Assembly (NCBI GenBank): GCA_900316015.1
Contig: ONBG01000021.1
Coordinates: 1 to 51,602 of the forward strand
Length of the DNA: 51,602 nucleotides
Direction of reading: 5' to 3'
From: an uncultured Prevotella sp.
GTDB lineage: Bacteria; Bacteroidota; Bacteroidia; Bacteroidales; Bacteroidaceae
Positions 36,416 through 45,538 of this stretch are shown piece after piece. Under the pieces are notes generated by a model. That model did no database searches and was not told the DNA's origin. It saw nothing but the letters and a program-made list of their open reading frames with translations. Position numbers and translations under genes: made by a program. The stretch's first letter is position 1. Every line of letters starts with the position of its first letter.

Positions 36416-36440
36416 TTCTTGCATTTTGTAAGTAAAAGAT

Positions 36441-36471
36441 TTTGTTTTTTCTTCATAAAATTGTAATTTTG
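36441..36471 (+). promoter_or_regulatory. Promoter of the ECF sigma factor gene
   Basis: TTTG (36441-36444), 19 bp, TAATTTTG (36464-36471). It is a full housekeeping promoter, so the sigma factor does not need itself for expression. The start would be near 36475, about 30 nt before the ATG. Confidence 0.75.
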
Positions 36472-36505
36472 TGAGAGTAAATCTATCCAGATTGATTACT
36501 TGATT

Positions 36506-37093
36506 ATGGATCCTACGGAGCAGTTAATAATAGAACAGTTGAAAAAAGGGAAGGAAGAGGCATATAAATATTTATATGTCCACCACTATCCTGTGCTTTG
36601 TCATATTGCCGTGCAATATGTGCATGATGAGTTCTTGGGAGAAACCTTAGTCAGCGATACCATCTTCCATCTTTGGGAGATCCGTGAAACTCTCCATATT
36701 AATAGCACCCTTCGTAGCTACCTGATCCGTTCGGTCAGGAACCGTTGTTTAGACTATCTAAAAGCGCAATCTACCCAACGGGAACAACTCGTTTCCAATG
36801 TGGCTGATCTCCCGACCGTAAGATCTGCTGAATCGGATGATTTTCCGCTGGGTCATTTACTGGCGCAAGAACTGGAGGAAAGAATTGCCCAAGCGATCGA
36901 TAGTCTCCCCTCTGATTGCAAACGTGTGTTTAAGTTGAGTAGATTCGAAGGAAAGAAGCAAGAAGAAATAGCCAAAGAACTTCATATTTCTGTGAATACG
37001 GTTAAATACCACATGAAGCGGGCCCTGTCTCTCTTGCATGAAGATTTACATAAATATTTGCTTGCTCTTTTTGCTTTGATGATGCAAAGTTGA
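36506..37093 (+). CDS. ECF sigma factor (FecI-like)
   Basis: The 195-residue protein has sigma-70 region 2 (about 10-90, with LIRSVRNRCLDYLKAQ) and region 4 (about 130-185, with IDSLPSDCKRVFKLSRFEG then EEIAKELHISVNTVKYHMKRAL). It is the Bacteroidetes PUL type. It should drive the SusC/SusD/GH89 operon when released by the FecR protein encoded 57 bp downstream. An in-frame TTG at 36500 is less likely than the ATG at 36506. Confidence 0.92.
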   Translation: MDPTEQLIIEQLKKGKEEAYKYLYVHHYPVLCHIAVQYVHDEFLGETLVSDTIFHLWEIRETLHINSTLRSYLIRSVRNRCLDYLKAQSTQREQLVSNVADLPTVRSAESDDFPLGHLLAQELEERIAQAIDSLPSDCKRVFKLSRFEGKKQEEIAKELHISVNTVKYHMKRALSLLHEDLHKYLLALFALMMQS

Positions 37094-37150
37094 TTTTTTT
37101 TTTCTTTTGTGACTACCCGCTTTTTTTCTTTTTTCGTCTCTTAAATAAGT

Positions 37151-38182
37151 ATGCCAATGATGGAGTATACCGTTCAACAACATATGAATGACCTCATTAT
37201 TCAATTGCTTGGCAATGAATTGGATGAGAAAGGCAAAGAAGAACTTTGCCAATGGGTCAATGCTTCTGAAGAAAACAAGAAGTATTTCATGAACCGCCAG
37301 GAAATTTGGTTCTCTTCTGTTGATGCAGAAGAATTGTCAAAATATGATGGGAAGAAAGCTTATCAACTCTTTCTGGATAGAGTGGAAGATGCAAGGAGAG
37401 AAGAGGAAGATGAGGATCGCCATGTTTTTCCTTCAAGATGGTTGGCTTATGCGGCAGTTCTTGCCGCCTTTTGCATCATTTCTTATGTCTCTTATCATCA
37501 TGGTCAGGCAACGATCAAGTCTGATTTCGCAGATATCGTCATTGAGGCACCACAAGGTTCTCGAACCAAGTTGAACTTACCTGATGGAACTGTCGTCTGG
37601 TTGAATGCTGGGTCGAAGATCGCCTATTCCCAAGGCTTTGGACTAACCGATCGTCAAGTCATGCTGACTGGAGAAGGTTATTTCGAGGTGAAGAAGAATG
37701 AGAAGCTTCCATTTTCGGTCAAGTCGGAAAATTTGCAAGTCCATGATATTGGCACAGTTTTCAATTTCTGTGATTACCCTAATGATGCAGAGGCTGTCGT
37801 CTCTCTTCTTGAAGGAAAAGTCTCTTTAAATGATGTCAAACATCAGGAGAAAGTCTTCTATCTGAATCCTCATGACCAGGCAGTCTTTAATAAGTCGACG
37901 GGCAATATGGTTATCAACACTTCTGCAGCAAACCAGGAGGCTGTTTCTTGGACAAGTGGAAAGTTAATCCTGAATGGTCAGCCATTTAGCGAGATTGTCA
38001 AGGTGTTGGAGCGGAGCTATAACGTGAAGATCATCGTAAAGAACCCTGACTTGAACCATAATCATTTCTATGGAGACTTCCTGCGTCAGGAGGAGAACCT
38101 GACGGATATTCTGAATGATCTCTCAGCAACAGGAAAGCTGCATTATAAGATAAAAGACAAGAAGACGATCATACTGTATTGA
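37151..38182 (+). CDS. FecR-type anti-sigma factor
   Basis: The 343-residue inner-membrane protein has a cytoplasmic sigma-binding part (1-95), one membrane span (about 97-115), a periplasmic FecR domain (about 130-215, with APQGSRTKLNLPDGTVVWLNAGS), and a C-terminal DUF4974-like domain (about 268-343). The last part receives the signal from the STN domain of the transporter. ATGs at 37157 and 37160 are alternative starts. Standing between the sigma factor and an STN-bearing SusC, it completes a trans-envelope switch. Confidence 0.93.
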   Translation: MPMMEYTVQQHMNDLIIQLLGNELDEKGKEELCQWVNASEENKKYFMNRQEIWFSSVDAEELSKYDGKKAYQLFLDRVEDARREEEDEDRHVFPSRWLAYAAVLAAFCIISYVSYHHGQATIKSDFADIVIEAPQGSRTKLNLPDGTVVWLNAGSKIAYSQGFGLTDRQVMLTGEGYFEVKKNEKLPFSVKSENLQVHDIGTVFNFCDYPNDAEAVVSLLEGKVSLNDVKHQEKVFYLNPHDQAVFNKSTGNMVINTSAANQEAVSWTSGKLILNGQPFSEIVKVLERSYNVKIIVKNPDLNHNHFYGDFLRQEENLTDILNDLSATGKLHYKIKDKKTIILY

Positions 38183-38267
38183 GGAAATATAATTGTTAAC
38201 ATATCATGATTAATAACTAAAAACGAGGGACATGGAAAGAATCAGGGCAGTATAAAAACTTGGGAGA

Positions 38268-38302
38268 GAAAAAGGCAGGAAGATCTTGCACATCTGCCTG
38301 CC
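38268..38302 (-). terminator. Terminator of a predicted antisense RNA
   Basis: On the minus strand GGCAGG-AGAT pairs with ATCT-CCTGCC and is followed by TTTTTCTC, a good Rho-independent terminator. An outer GAGAG/CTCTC (38264-38268 and 38309-38313) could extend the pairing. On the plus strand no T-run follows, so it is not a terminator for fecR. Confidence 0.7.
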
Positions 38303-38398
38303 ATAAAGCTCTCTTCGTACTATCGGGTAGTAATTCAGAGAATTCAATCATTGAAGCCATACGTTGTTTCGTGTTGTGCACACGGATCAATTCGTATC
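38268..38398 (-). ncRNA. Predicted PUL-associated antisense sRNA upstream of susC
   Basis: The fecR-susC gap contains a minus-strand -7 box (38409-38402, TACCTTTG) and, about 100 nt downstream, a terminator with a T5 run. This predicts an RNA of roughly 130 nt, transcribed away from susC. Small RNAs in this position and orientation (for example DonS of Bacteroides fragilis) repress sigma/anti-sigma-controlled PULs by pairing with the susC leader. That parallel is from known work; transcription here is inferred. The -33 tetramer is TTCG, one base off. A 62-codon plus-strand frame overlaps but has no protein-like features. Confidence 0.55.
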
Positions 38399-38401
38399 TT
38401 G

Positions 38402-38409
38402 CAAAGGTA
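38402..38409 (-). promoter_or_regulatory. -7 box of the antisense RNA
   Basis: Minus strand TACCTTTG matches TAnnTTTG, with TTCG 19 bp upstream (38432-38429). No plus-strand TAnnTTTG exists anywhere in 38183-38469, which fits ECF-dependent expression of susC. Confidence 0.55.
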
Positions 38410-38469
38410 AAGAAATTCTCTGATATTACGAATAAATCTAAACATTAAAAACATTAATTTAAAATTGTT

Positions 38470-41400
38470 ATGAATTACAGGAAGAAATTCTTATTTTTAG
38501 GGGTTTTCTTTGCAGTCAGCGTAAGTGCGATGGCTCAGGATATCGCATTGCGTCTGAGAAATGTCACGGTGAAGAAGGCGATGACAGAACTAAAACAAAA
38601 GAGTGGTTATTCTTTTGTGTATGAAGGGTCGGATATTAATGTCGGCAAGAAAGTAAACGTGAATGCCAATACCGTCTCTCAGGCTGTAGAGCAGATATTG
38701 GTAGGTCAGAATGTTACCTATCGCATTAATGGCAATAGTATTATTGTTTCGAAGAAAGTAGCATCGCAAATCAAACAAAAAAGTAGTGCATCGCGAAAAG
38801 AAAAAGTCTCCGGCACCATCACTGATACTCAAGGAGAACCCATTATCGGTGCTAATGTCAATGAAAAGGGGACGAAAAACAGTGCGGTCACAGACGTCAA
38901 TGGTCGTTTTACTATTGATGCTGAAATAGGGTCTCCACTTGTAGTCTCTTATATTGGCTATAAGGATCAGGAAGTAAGGGCTTCCAATAATATGCAGATT
39001 ATCATTCATGAGGCAACAGAAAGCATTGATGAAGTTGTTGTTGTCGGATATGGTACCATGAAAAAGAGAGATTTGACTGGTTCTGTGACATCTGTGAAAA
39101 TGGATGATGAACCGGTTGGGACAGTTTCTTCTATCAGCCATGCCTTGGCAGGAAAAGCAGCAGGGCTTCAGGTAAATACGGTTAGTGCGCAGCCTGGTGG
39201 AGGTGCTACCTTTAGGATCCGTGGCGCCGCGTCCGTAAATGGAGGAAATGACCCATTAATTATCATAGATGGTTTTCCTGTGAATTCTTCTGGGGATATT
39301 AGCGTTGGTAGATATAGTAGTGGATCTTCGGATAATATCTTAGCAAGTATCAATCCAAACGACATAGAGTCGATTGAAGTTTTAAAGGATGCCAGTGCTA
39401 CGGCTATCTACGGTGCACGTGCTGGACATGGCGTGATCATCGTAACTACAAAAAAAGGAAAGCAGGGTAATGCGAAGGTAACCTATTCTGGTACAGTTTC
39501 TGTTCAAGATATGGCAAAAAAATATGAGATGCTCAGTGCACATGATTTTATGCAAGTGACTAATGATTACGTGCATGAAAATTGGATGAGAACCAATGGC
39601 ATTGGCATCTATGGTGGCAAAAGCGAGCAAGAGGCGTCTACTCCTTATACTCCCAGATATTCAGATGCAGAGATCGCGAATCCTGTGAATGATACAGATT
39701 GGTTTGGTGAAATTACACGTACAGGTTTCCAAACGCAGCATAATGTGTCAATCACAGGTGGGACAGACCATACCAAGTATATGGTATCAGGAAACTACTT
39801 CAAGCAAAATGGTGTCATTAAGAACAATGGAATGGATAGGTTCACCGGTCGCGTTAATCTTGATCAAGATATTAATAAGTATGTGAAGGTCGGCGTAAAC
39901 TTGACGCTGTCAAAGATTCAGACTGATAATGTACCTCTTGGGAGTGGGCAGAATGAGTATGCCAGCATTTTAGTGTCAGCATCTCAGTTTAATCCCTTAT
40001 TGCCAATTAAGGATGAAAAAGGCAATTATGTGCTGAACTCCCAGGCTGCTTTCTTGCCTAATCCTGTGAGCTTGTTGGAGATTACGGACAAAACGACGAA
40101 GGAAAGAGTCCTGGGTACTGCCTATGTTGAATATCGTCCTATCAAGGATCTCTTACTTCGGGCGAATTTCGGTATTGACAGAAATTCTCAGCGAAGGGAA
40201 ACCTATTTGCCTAAGACAACATTGTATGGCGCAAAAAAGAATGGACAGGCGAATATAGGCCAATATGATAAGTCTGACTATTTGTTGGAACTCACCAGCA
40301 CCTATACAAAAATATTTGGCAAACATTCCCTGAATGCGTTAGTCGGATATTCTTTCCAGCGCTTTACGGATAAATGGTTAGGCGCAGAGAATAACGACTT
40401 CATTACAGATGCATTCAAATACAATAACTTAGGTGCGGGAGCGTATCCCAGTCCTTCTGTAGAATCGTCTGCGACACAACACGAAATGGCATCTTTCTTT
40501 GGACGAGTTAATTATACCTATAATGATCGCTATTTGTTGACGGCAACATTGCGTGCTGACGGTGCCAGCAATTTTGCCAAAGATCATAAATGGGGTTATT
40601 TCCCATCTGTCGCCTTAGGTTGGAGGTTTACGGAAGAAGAGTTTATGAAGAAGTGGGATTGGTTGTCTAATGGTAAACTAAGACTTAGTTTTGGACAAAC
40701 CGGAAATTCTAATGTGGGCAACAAGGCCATTAGTTATTATGCTACAGGGTACGATAACGAATTTGGTGGAACCAAGCATGTGGGCGTCTATCTTGCGCAA
40801 TTAGGTAATCCTGACTTAAAATGGGAGACTACTACAGAGTGGAATGCTGGCCTTGACCTGGGATTCTTTAATAATAGGATTAGCGTGACAGCAGATTTTT
40901 TCCATCGTGTTGTTTCCGACCTGTTGAATACTCAAAACTTGATGTCTTATTATGAGGTAAGCTCCATGATGGCGAATATCGGAAAAACACAGAGTAATGG
41001 TCTTGAATTGACGGTGAACACGGAGAATATCCGAAGCAAGGATTTTGATTGGAACTCCACGCTAACCTTTTCATTCTATAGAGATAAATGGAAAGAGCGT
41101 AGCCCTCAGTGGAAACCTGCAGCATATTCAAAATATAATTCACCGATTCGCTACTATGCAGGCTATCTGTCCGATGGACTTATCCAGCCGGGGGAGGATG
41201 TTCCCTATATGAAGGGCGCACTCCCTGGACAGGTGAAATTGAAAGACATCAATGGATATGTCTATAATGAAGATGGAACTTATAAAGTAGACAAGCATGG
41301 CATTCCTCTCAAGACGGGGAAACCTGATGGGAAACTTGATGATGCAGATAAAGTCATCTATGGAAATGCGGATCCGAAATATATGGCAGGATTCAACAAT

Positions 41401-41853
41401 ACCTTTAGATACAAGAACTTTGACCTGAATATTTATTTCTATGGAGAGTTTGGTGTCTACACACAAGGATCATATAAAGATTTGTGGTTAACAGGAGGGA
41501 CTGGTAATATAGTTAATTTGTATAGGAGTTATAATATGCCTGTCTCAGCAAAAGATGTTTGGACACATAGTAATACGACCGCGACTCGCCCTGGATATTT
41601 CCAGTCATATAGTTCTTATGGGATTGGCGATTATTTCTTGGATAGGAGTTGGTTCGTAAGATGCCGAAATATTACACTGGGCTATACCATCCCTGTTAAC
41701 AAGAAATACATTAACAGGATGAGGGTGTACGTTGATGCGAATAATCTGTTCTGCCTTACTCCTTATAAAGGACTTGACTTGGAGACAGATAATTCTGCTT
41801 GGGCATACCCTAATGTGCGGACATTTACATTCGGAGTGGACATAACTTTCTAA
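38470..41853 (+). CDS. SusC-like transporter with STN signalling domain (PUL 3)
   Basis: The 1127-residue outer-membrane protein has a signal peptide cut near AMAQ. A secretin/TonB N-terminal (STN) domain follows (about 25-95, with LRNVTVKKAMTELKQKSGYSFVYEG), then a carboxypeptidase-like domain (about 112-180), TonB box region DEVVVVGYGTMKKRD, plug and barrel ending GVDITF. The STN domain touches the FecR protein in the periplasm, so substrate binding is reported to the ECF sigma factor. This is the only one of the three SusC proteins in the window with an STN domain. It heads a tight operon with SusD, GH89 and two further genes. Confidence 0.95.
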   Translation: MNYRKKFLFLGVFFAVSVSAMAQDIALRLRNVTVKKAMTELKQKSGYSFVYEGSDINVGKKVNVNANTVSQAVEQILVGQNVTYRINGNSIIVSKKVASQIKQKSSASRKEKVSGTITDTQGEPIIGANVNEKGTKNSAVTDVNGRFTIDAEIGSPLVVSYIGYKDQEVRASNNMQIIIHEATESIDEVVVVGYGTMKKRDLTGSVTSVKMDDEPVGTVSSISHALAGKAAGLQVNTVSAQPGGGATFRIRGAASVNGGNDPLIIIDGFPVNSSGDISVGRYSSGSSDNILASINPNDIESIEVLKDASATAIYGARAGHGVIIVTTKKGKQGNAKVTYSGTVSVQDMAKKYEMLSAHDFMQVTNDYVHENWMRTNGIGIYGGKSEQEASTPYTPRYSDAEIANPVNDTDWFGEITRTGFQTQHNVSITGGTDHTKYMVSGNYFKQNGVIKNNGMDRFTGRVNLDQDINKYVKVGVNLTLSKIQTDNVPLGSGQNEYASILVSASQFNPLLPIKDEKGNYVLNSQAAFLPNPVSLLEITDKTTKERVLGTAYVEYRPIKDLLLRANFGIDRNSQRRETYLPKTTLYGAKKNGQANIGQYDKSDYLLELTSTYTKIFGKHSLNALVGYSFQRFTDKWLGAENNDFITDAFKYNNLGAGAYPSPSVESSATQHEMASFFGRVNYTYNDRYLLTATLRADGASNFAKDHKWGYFPSVALGWRFTEEEFMKKWDWLSNGKLRLSFGQTGNSNVGNKAISYYATGYDNEFGGTKHVGVYLAQLGNPDLKWETTTEWNAGLDLGFFNNRISVTADFFHRVVSDLLNTQNLMSYYEVSSMMANIGKTQSNGLELTVNTENIRSKDFDWNSTLTFSFYRDKWKERSPQWKPAAYSKYNSPIRYYAGYLSDGLIQPGEDVPYMKGALPGQVKLKDINGYVYNEDGTYKVDKHGIPLKTGKPDGKLDDADKVIYGNADPKYMAGFNNTFRYKNFDLNIYFYGEFGVYTQGSYKDLWLTGGTGNIVNLYRSYNMPVSAKDVWTHSNTTATRPGYFQSYSSYGIGDYFLDRSWFVRCRNITLGYTIPVNKKYINRMRVYVDANNLFCLTPYKGLDLETDNSAWAYPNVRTFTFGVDITF

Positions 41854-41869
41854 ATTAAAGAATACGACA

Positions 41870-43354
41870 ATGAAAAAGATATATTTATTGGTTTCTATTT
41901 TGGCATTGATGCTTTGCTCGTCATGTACCGACTTGACGGAAAAAGAATATGATATCATTGGCTCAGGAATGTTTCCAAAGACAGCAGAAGACGCAGATGG
42001 CTTAGTAACCGCTGCTGCGTATGGACCTTTTGTCAGCAATTGGTATAGTGGGGTGTTTACGGTAGCTGCGACTGGAGTGCAGACCTATACTGAGATGACT
42101 ACGGATATTGGATATTGCCAGTGGAATGATGTTGTTTGGCCTGATTTGCTGAATGTTAATTTTACTCCTAACTCATCCGGACCCACACGTACTTACAAAA
42201 ATTACATCAATTCTATCTCCAAAATGACACAAGCTTTGGAGAGACTGAAAAACATGGAGATCGATGACGATGTGAAGAATCAATATATGGCTGAGGTTCA
42301 TTGTGGAAGGGGCTGGTTGGCTTATATCCTGTACGATCTTTATGGACCATTGCAGATTGCTTCCCCTGAATTGCTGTCAAGTGGGAAAGATGAGGTTCTC
42401 CCTCGTTCGACTGCTGAGGAAACGGTAAAGTTCATCGAGGATGACCTTCAAGAGGCTATTAAGTATCTCCCGGCCAGGTATCATAAGGGCGATGCAAACT
42501 ATGGTCGTTTTACAAAAGCTGTCGCCTATACGGTTCTCATGAAATTATATATGCATGAGAAGGAGTGGAAGAAGGCGGTTGCTTGTGGAAAAGAGCTGAT
42601 GGAACCGGAATATGGTTTCCAACTCGTTCCACATTATAAGGATATCTTCACGTTGGAAAATGAAGGAAACGATGAAACGATTTGGGCAGCTGTTTGTAGC
42701 ACAAGTGGAAATCAACAACTTTGGCTTGCCCATGTTTTGTCCAGTGAGTATCCGACCAAGAACACATCCATTCAGAAATGGGGAGGTTATCGTGTGCTAT
42801 GGGATTTCTATCATACGTTTGATCCTAAAGATGAGCGTTTGCAGGTGTTAGTGGGTGACTTCGTCGGTACAGATGGTGTTGAATACAATGAGAAGAATCC
42901 TGGTACAGTCTTGTTTGGTGGAGCCATGCCTATCAAGTATGGGGAAGATCCCAATGCTACGGGTGAGGAAAGTCAAATTGACTGGATCGTCTTTCGCTAT
43001 GCTGATGTCTTGACGTTGTTGGCTGAGGCTGAATGTCGGGCAGATAATCGTGTGAGTGAGGAAGCCGTTAGCTTACTGAATAGGGTACACCAGCGTGCAG
43101 GCCTTGCTCCGTATAAGCTTAGTGACTTCGCTTCGTCAGAGGCTTTCCTGGATGCTGTCTTATTAGAAAGAGGACATGAATTGTGGTTTGAGGATTGCCG
43201 TCGTACAGATTTGATCAGGTATGGAAAATATATTGAGTATGCAAAGAAATACCGTCATTCTACAACAGCCGCTGATTATATGACGCTCATGCCGCTGCCT
43301 CAGTCAATTATCGATGAAGGGAAAGGACAGGTGGTTCAGAATCCTGGTTATTGA
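41870..43354 (+). CDS. SusD-like glycan-binding lipoprotein (PUL 3)
   Basis: The 494-residue protein has a lipoprotein signal ending CSSC (C19 likely lipidated). SusD hallmarks are EVHCGRGWLAYILYDLYGP (about 142-160) and ERGHELWFEDCRRTDLIRYG near the C-terminus. It starts 16 bp after susC. The glycan is probably one that ends in alpha-GlcNAc or alpha-glucosamine, judging by the enzymes downstream. Confidence 0.93.
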   Translation: MKKIYLLVSILALMLCSSCTDLTEKEYDIIGSGMFPKTAEDADGLVTAAAYGPFVSNWYSGVFTVAATGVQTYTEMTTDIGYCQWNDVVWPDLLNVNFTPNSSGPTRTYKNYINSISKMTQALERLKNMEIDDDVKNQYMAEVHCGRGWLAYILYDLYGPLQIASPELLSSGKDEVLPRSTAEETVKFIEDDLQEAIKYLPARYHKGDANYGRFTKAVAYTVLMKLYMHEKEWKKAVACGKELMEPEYGFQLVPHYKDIFTLENEGNDETIWAAVCSTSGNQQLWLAHVLSSEYPTKNTSIQKWGGYRVLWDFYHTFDPKDERLQVLVGDFVGTDGVEYNEKNPGTVLFGGAMPIKYGEDPNATGEESQIDWIVFRYADVLTLLAEAECRADNRVSEEAVSLLNRVHQRAGLAPYKLSDFASSEAFLDAVLLERGHELWFEDCRRTDLIRYGKYIEYAKKYRHSTTAADYMTLMPLPQSIIDEGKGQVVQNPGY

Positions 43355-43369
43355 TCAAATTCGAATTGT

Positions 43370-45538
43370 ATGACAAGAAAAACCCTCATCATATTTTTAT
43401 GCTCTCTGCTCTTGTCCGTACGCGCAATGGGCTCCAATCCAGTCATTGGTCTCTTGGAGCGTATTGACAAGGGCGCTTCGAAGAAGTTCTTTATCGAGCG
43501 AATTGATTCCGTTCGTCAGGACTTCTTCGAAGTCTATAATAAAGGGGAACGTATTGCTGTTCGTGGCAATAATTATATAAGTATTGCTGCAGGCATTCAT
43601 TGGTATTTGAAGTATGTAGCTCATATCCATTTGTCATGGAACTGCATGCGGGCAAAGTTACCTCCTGTTCTCCCGCCTGTCAAAGAGCCTATTCATAGAA
43701 TGACATCTTATCCCCTTCGTTATGATCTTAACTATTGTACATTCTCGTATTCTTCTGCATACTGGGATTGGACGCGCTGGCAGCAAGAAATAGACTGGAT
43801 GGCATTGCATGGCATAAATGTGTGTCTTCAAATGGTGGGAACGGATGTTGTATGGCGTAATACCTTGCTTCGCTTAGGATATAGTAAGGAGGACGTGAAT
43901 AAATATGTAGCGGGATCTGGATTCCAGGCATGGTGGCTGATGAATAACCTCGAAGGTTGGGGCGGTCCACTGAGTGACAACTGGTATCGGCATTCAGAAC
44001 AATTAGGGCGAGCGATCATCAAGCGCATGAGAGAATGGGGAATAAGCCCTGTCCTGCCAGGCTACTCGGGAATGGTTCCGCACGATGCAAAGGACAAGTT
44101 GCATCTTGATGTTCAAGATCCTGGAACTTGGTGCGCATATCATCGCCCAGCATTCTTGCAACCAACCAGTCATCAGTTCGCAGATTTGGCTCGTGTTTAT
44201 TATCAAGAGCAAGCTAAGATCTTGGGAAAATCAGATTATTACAGTATGGATCCCTTTCATGAAGGTGGCAGTGTTGCTGGTGTTGATTTGAATGCGACAG
44301 GATTGGCTATATGGAAGGCAATGCAAGAAGCGAGTCCGCATTCCAAATGGGTCATTCAGGCTTGGGGGGCTAATCCTCGCTTGGAAATGATTAAAAATAT
44401 TCCACAAGGTGATCTTGTGGTCCTTGATCTCAATGCGGAGAATGTTCCACAATGGGGCGATGAAGACTCTGATCGATTCAGGAAGAATGGATTCGGACAT
44501 CATGACTGGTTGTATTGTATGCTCCTTAATTTTGGCGGTAATGTTGGCTTGTTTGGTAGGATTGACGCAACGATTGAAGGGTTTTATAAAGCAAGGTCGT
44601 CTTCGTTTCGTCACACAATGAAAGGCGTGGGGCTTACCATGGAGGGTATTGAGAATAATCCTATGATGTATGAGCTGCTTTGTGAATTGCCTTGGCGAGA
44701 TGAAACGTTGGATAAAGAGTCTTGGATCCGCCAGTATTGTAGGGCACGCTATGGCAAGGACAATGCTGCTATATTGCGTGCTTGGCAGATGCTGATACAT
44801 AGCATTTACAATTGCCCCAAGCGAAGCCCTCAGCAGGGTACGTCAGAGTCAATTTTCTGCGCACGCCCTGGGAAGGACGTGTACCAAGTGTCTACTTGGT
44901 CGAATATGTCTCCTTATTATAACCCTGATTCTGTGATAGAAGCTGCTAAGGTATATTTTTCGGCCGCGCCTGAATTCTTAGGGAAAGATTTCAATGATAA
45001 TTACGAGTATGATCTTGTGGACATCACAAGGCAGGCTTTGGCTGAGAAAGGGAGAATGGCTTACAAGGAAATGCAGCAAGCATTAAAACGGAAAGATCAA
45101 AAAGGGTTTAAGAAAAGTTCTGAAGAATTCTTGCATCTCCTTTTGTTACAAGATAGCTTGTTGTCTACACGGAAAGAATTCATGGTCGGTTCTTGGTTGA
45201 AACGTGCCATAGATTTGGGAAAGACGCAAGATGAAAAAAATCAATATGAATGGAATGCTCGTACTCAGATTACCACATGGGGTAATCGCATGGCTGCTGA
45301 TCAAGGGGGATTGCATGACTATGCGCACAAGGAGTGGGCTGGTATTCTCAAGGATTTCTATTATCATCGATGGAAGTTGTGGATAGATGCCATGATGGAA
45401 GAACTTAACGGGCAACCTTCTCAGCCATTAGATTTCTATTCCATAGAGGAACCGTGGACAAAGCAACATAACCCATATCCTTCAGTTGCGCAGGGAAAGG
45501 CAATGGAAATAATTAAAAATGCAATTTATAAACAATGA
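43370..45538 (+). CDS. GH89 alpha-N-acetylglucosaminidase (NAGLU homologue)
   Basis: The 722-residue protein has a signal peptide and the GH89 layout: a small N-terminal domain (about 25-105), a TIM barrel (about 110-450) and a helical C-terminal domain. Family blocks include YPLRYDLNYCTFSYS, DWMALHGINVCLQ and LPGYSGMVP. The two catalytic acids are E298 in DPFHEGGS and E428 in EGIENNP, matching the pair known from human NAGLU and the Clostridium enzyme. It removes terminal alpha-linked GlcNAc from glycans such as heparan sulfate or alpha-GlcNAc-capped mucin. There is no lipobox, so it is likely periplasmic. It overlaps the next gene by ATGA. Confidence 0.92.
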   Translation: MTRKTLIIFLCSLLLSVRAMGSNPVIGLLERIDKGASKKFFIERIDSVRQDFFEVYNKGERIAVRGNNYISIAAGIHWYLKYVAHIHLSWNCMRAKLPPVLPPVKEPIHRMTSYPLRYDLNYCTFSYSSAYWDWTRWQQEIDWMALHGINVCLQMVGTDVVWRNTLLRLGYSKEDVNKYVAGSGFQAWWLMNNLEGWGGPLSDNWYRHSEQLGRAIIKRMREWGISPVLPGYSGMVPHDAKDKLHLDVQDPGTWCAYHRPAFLQPTSHQFADLARVYYQEQAKILGKSDYYSMDPFHEGGSVAGVDLNATGLAIWKAMQEASPHSKWVIQAWGANPRLEMIKNIPQGDLVVLDLNAENVPQWGDEDSDRFRKNGFGHHDWLYCMLLNFGGNVGLFGRIDATIEGFYKARSSSFRHTMKGVGLTMEGIENNPMMYELLCELPWRDETLDKESWIRQYCRARYGKDNAAILRAWQMLIHSIYNCPKRSPQQGTSESIFCARPGKDVYQVSTWSNMSPYYNPDSVIEAAKVYFSAAPEFLGKDFNDNYEYDLVDITRQALAEKGRMAYKEMQQALKRKDQKGFKKSSEEFLHLLLLQDSLLSTRKEFMVGSWLKRAIDLGKTQDEKNQYEWNARTQITTWGNRMAADQGGLHDYAHKEWAGILKDFYYHRWKLWIDAMMEELNGQPSQPLDFYSIEEPWTKQHNPYPSVAQGKAMEIIKNAIYKQ

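Noticed and set aside
38273-38302. Terminator of fecR on the plus strand
   Set aside because: The T-run lies only on the minus strand; on the plus strand ATAAAG follows the stem.
38260-38448. 62-codon plus-strand frame before susC
   Set aside because: It has no protein-like features and covers the predicted antisense RNA and its hairpin.
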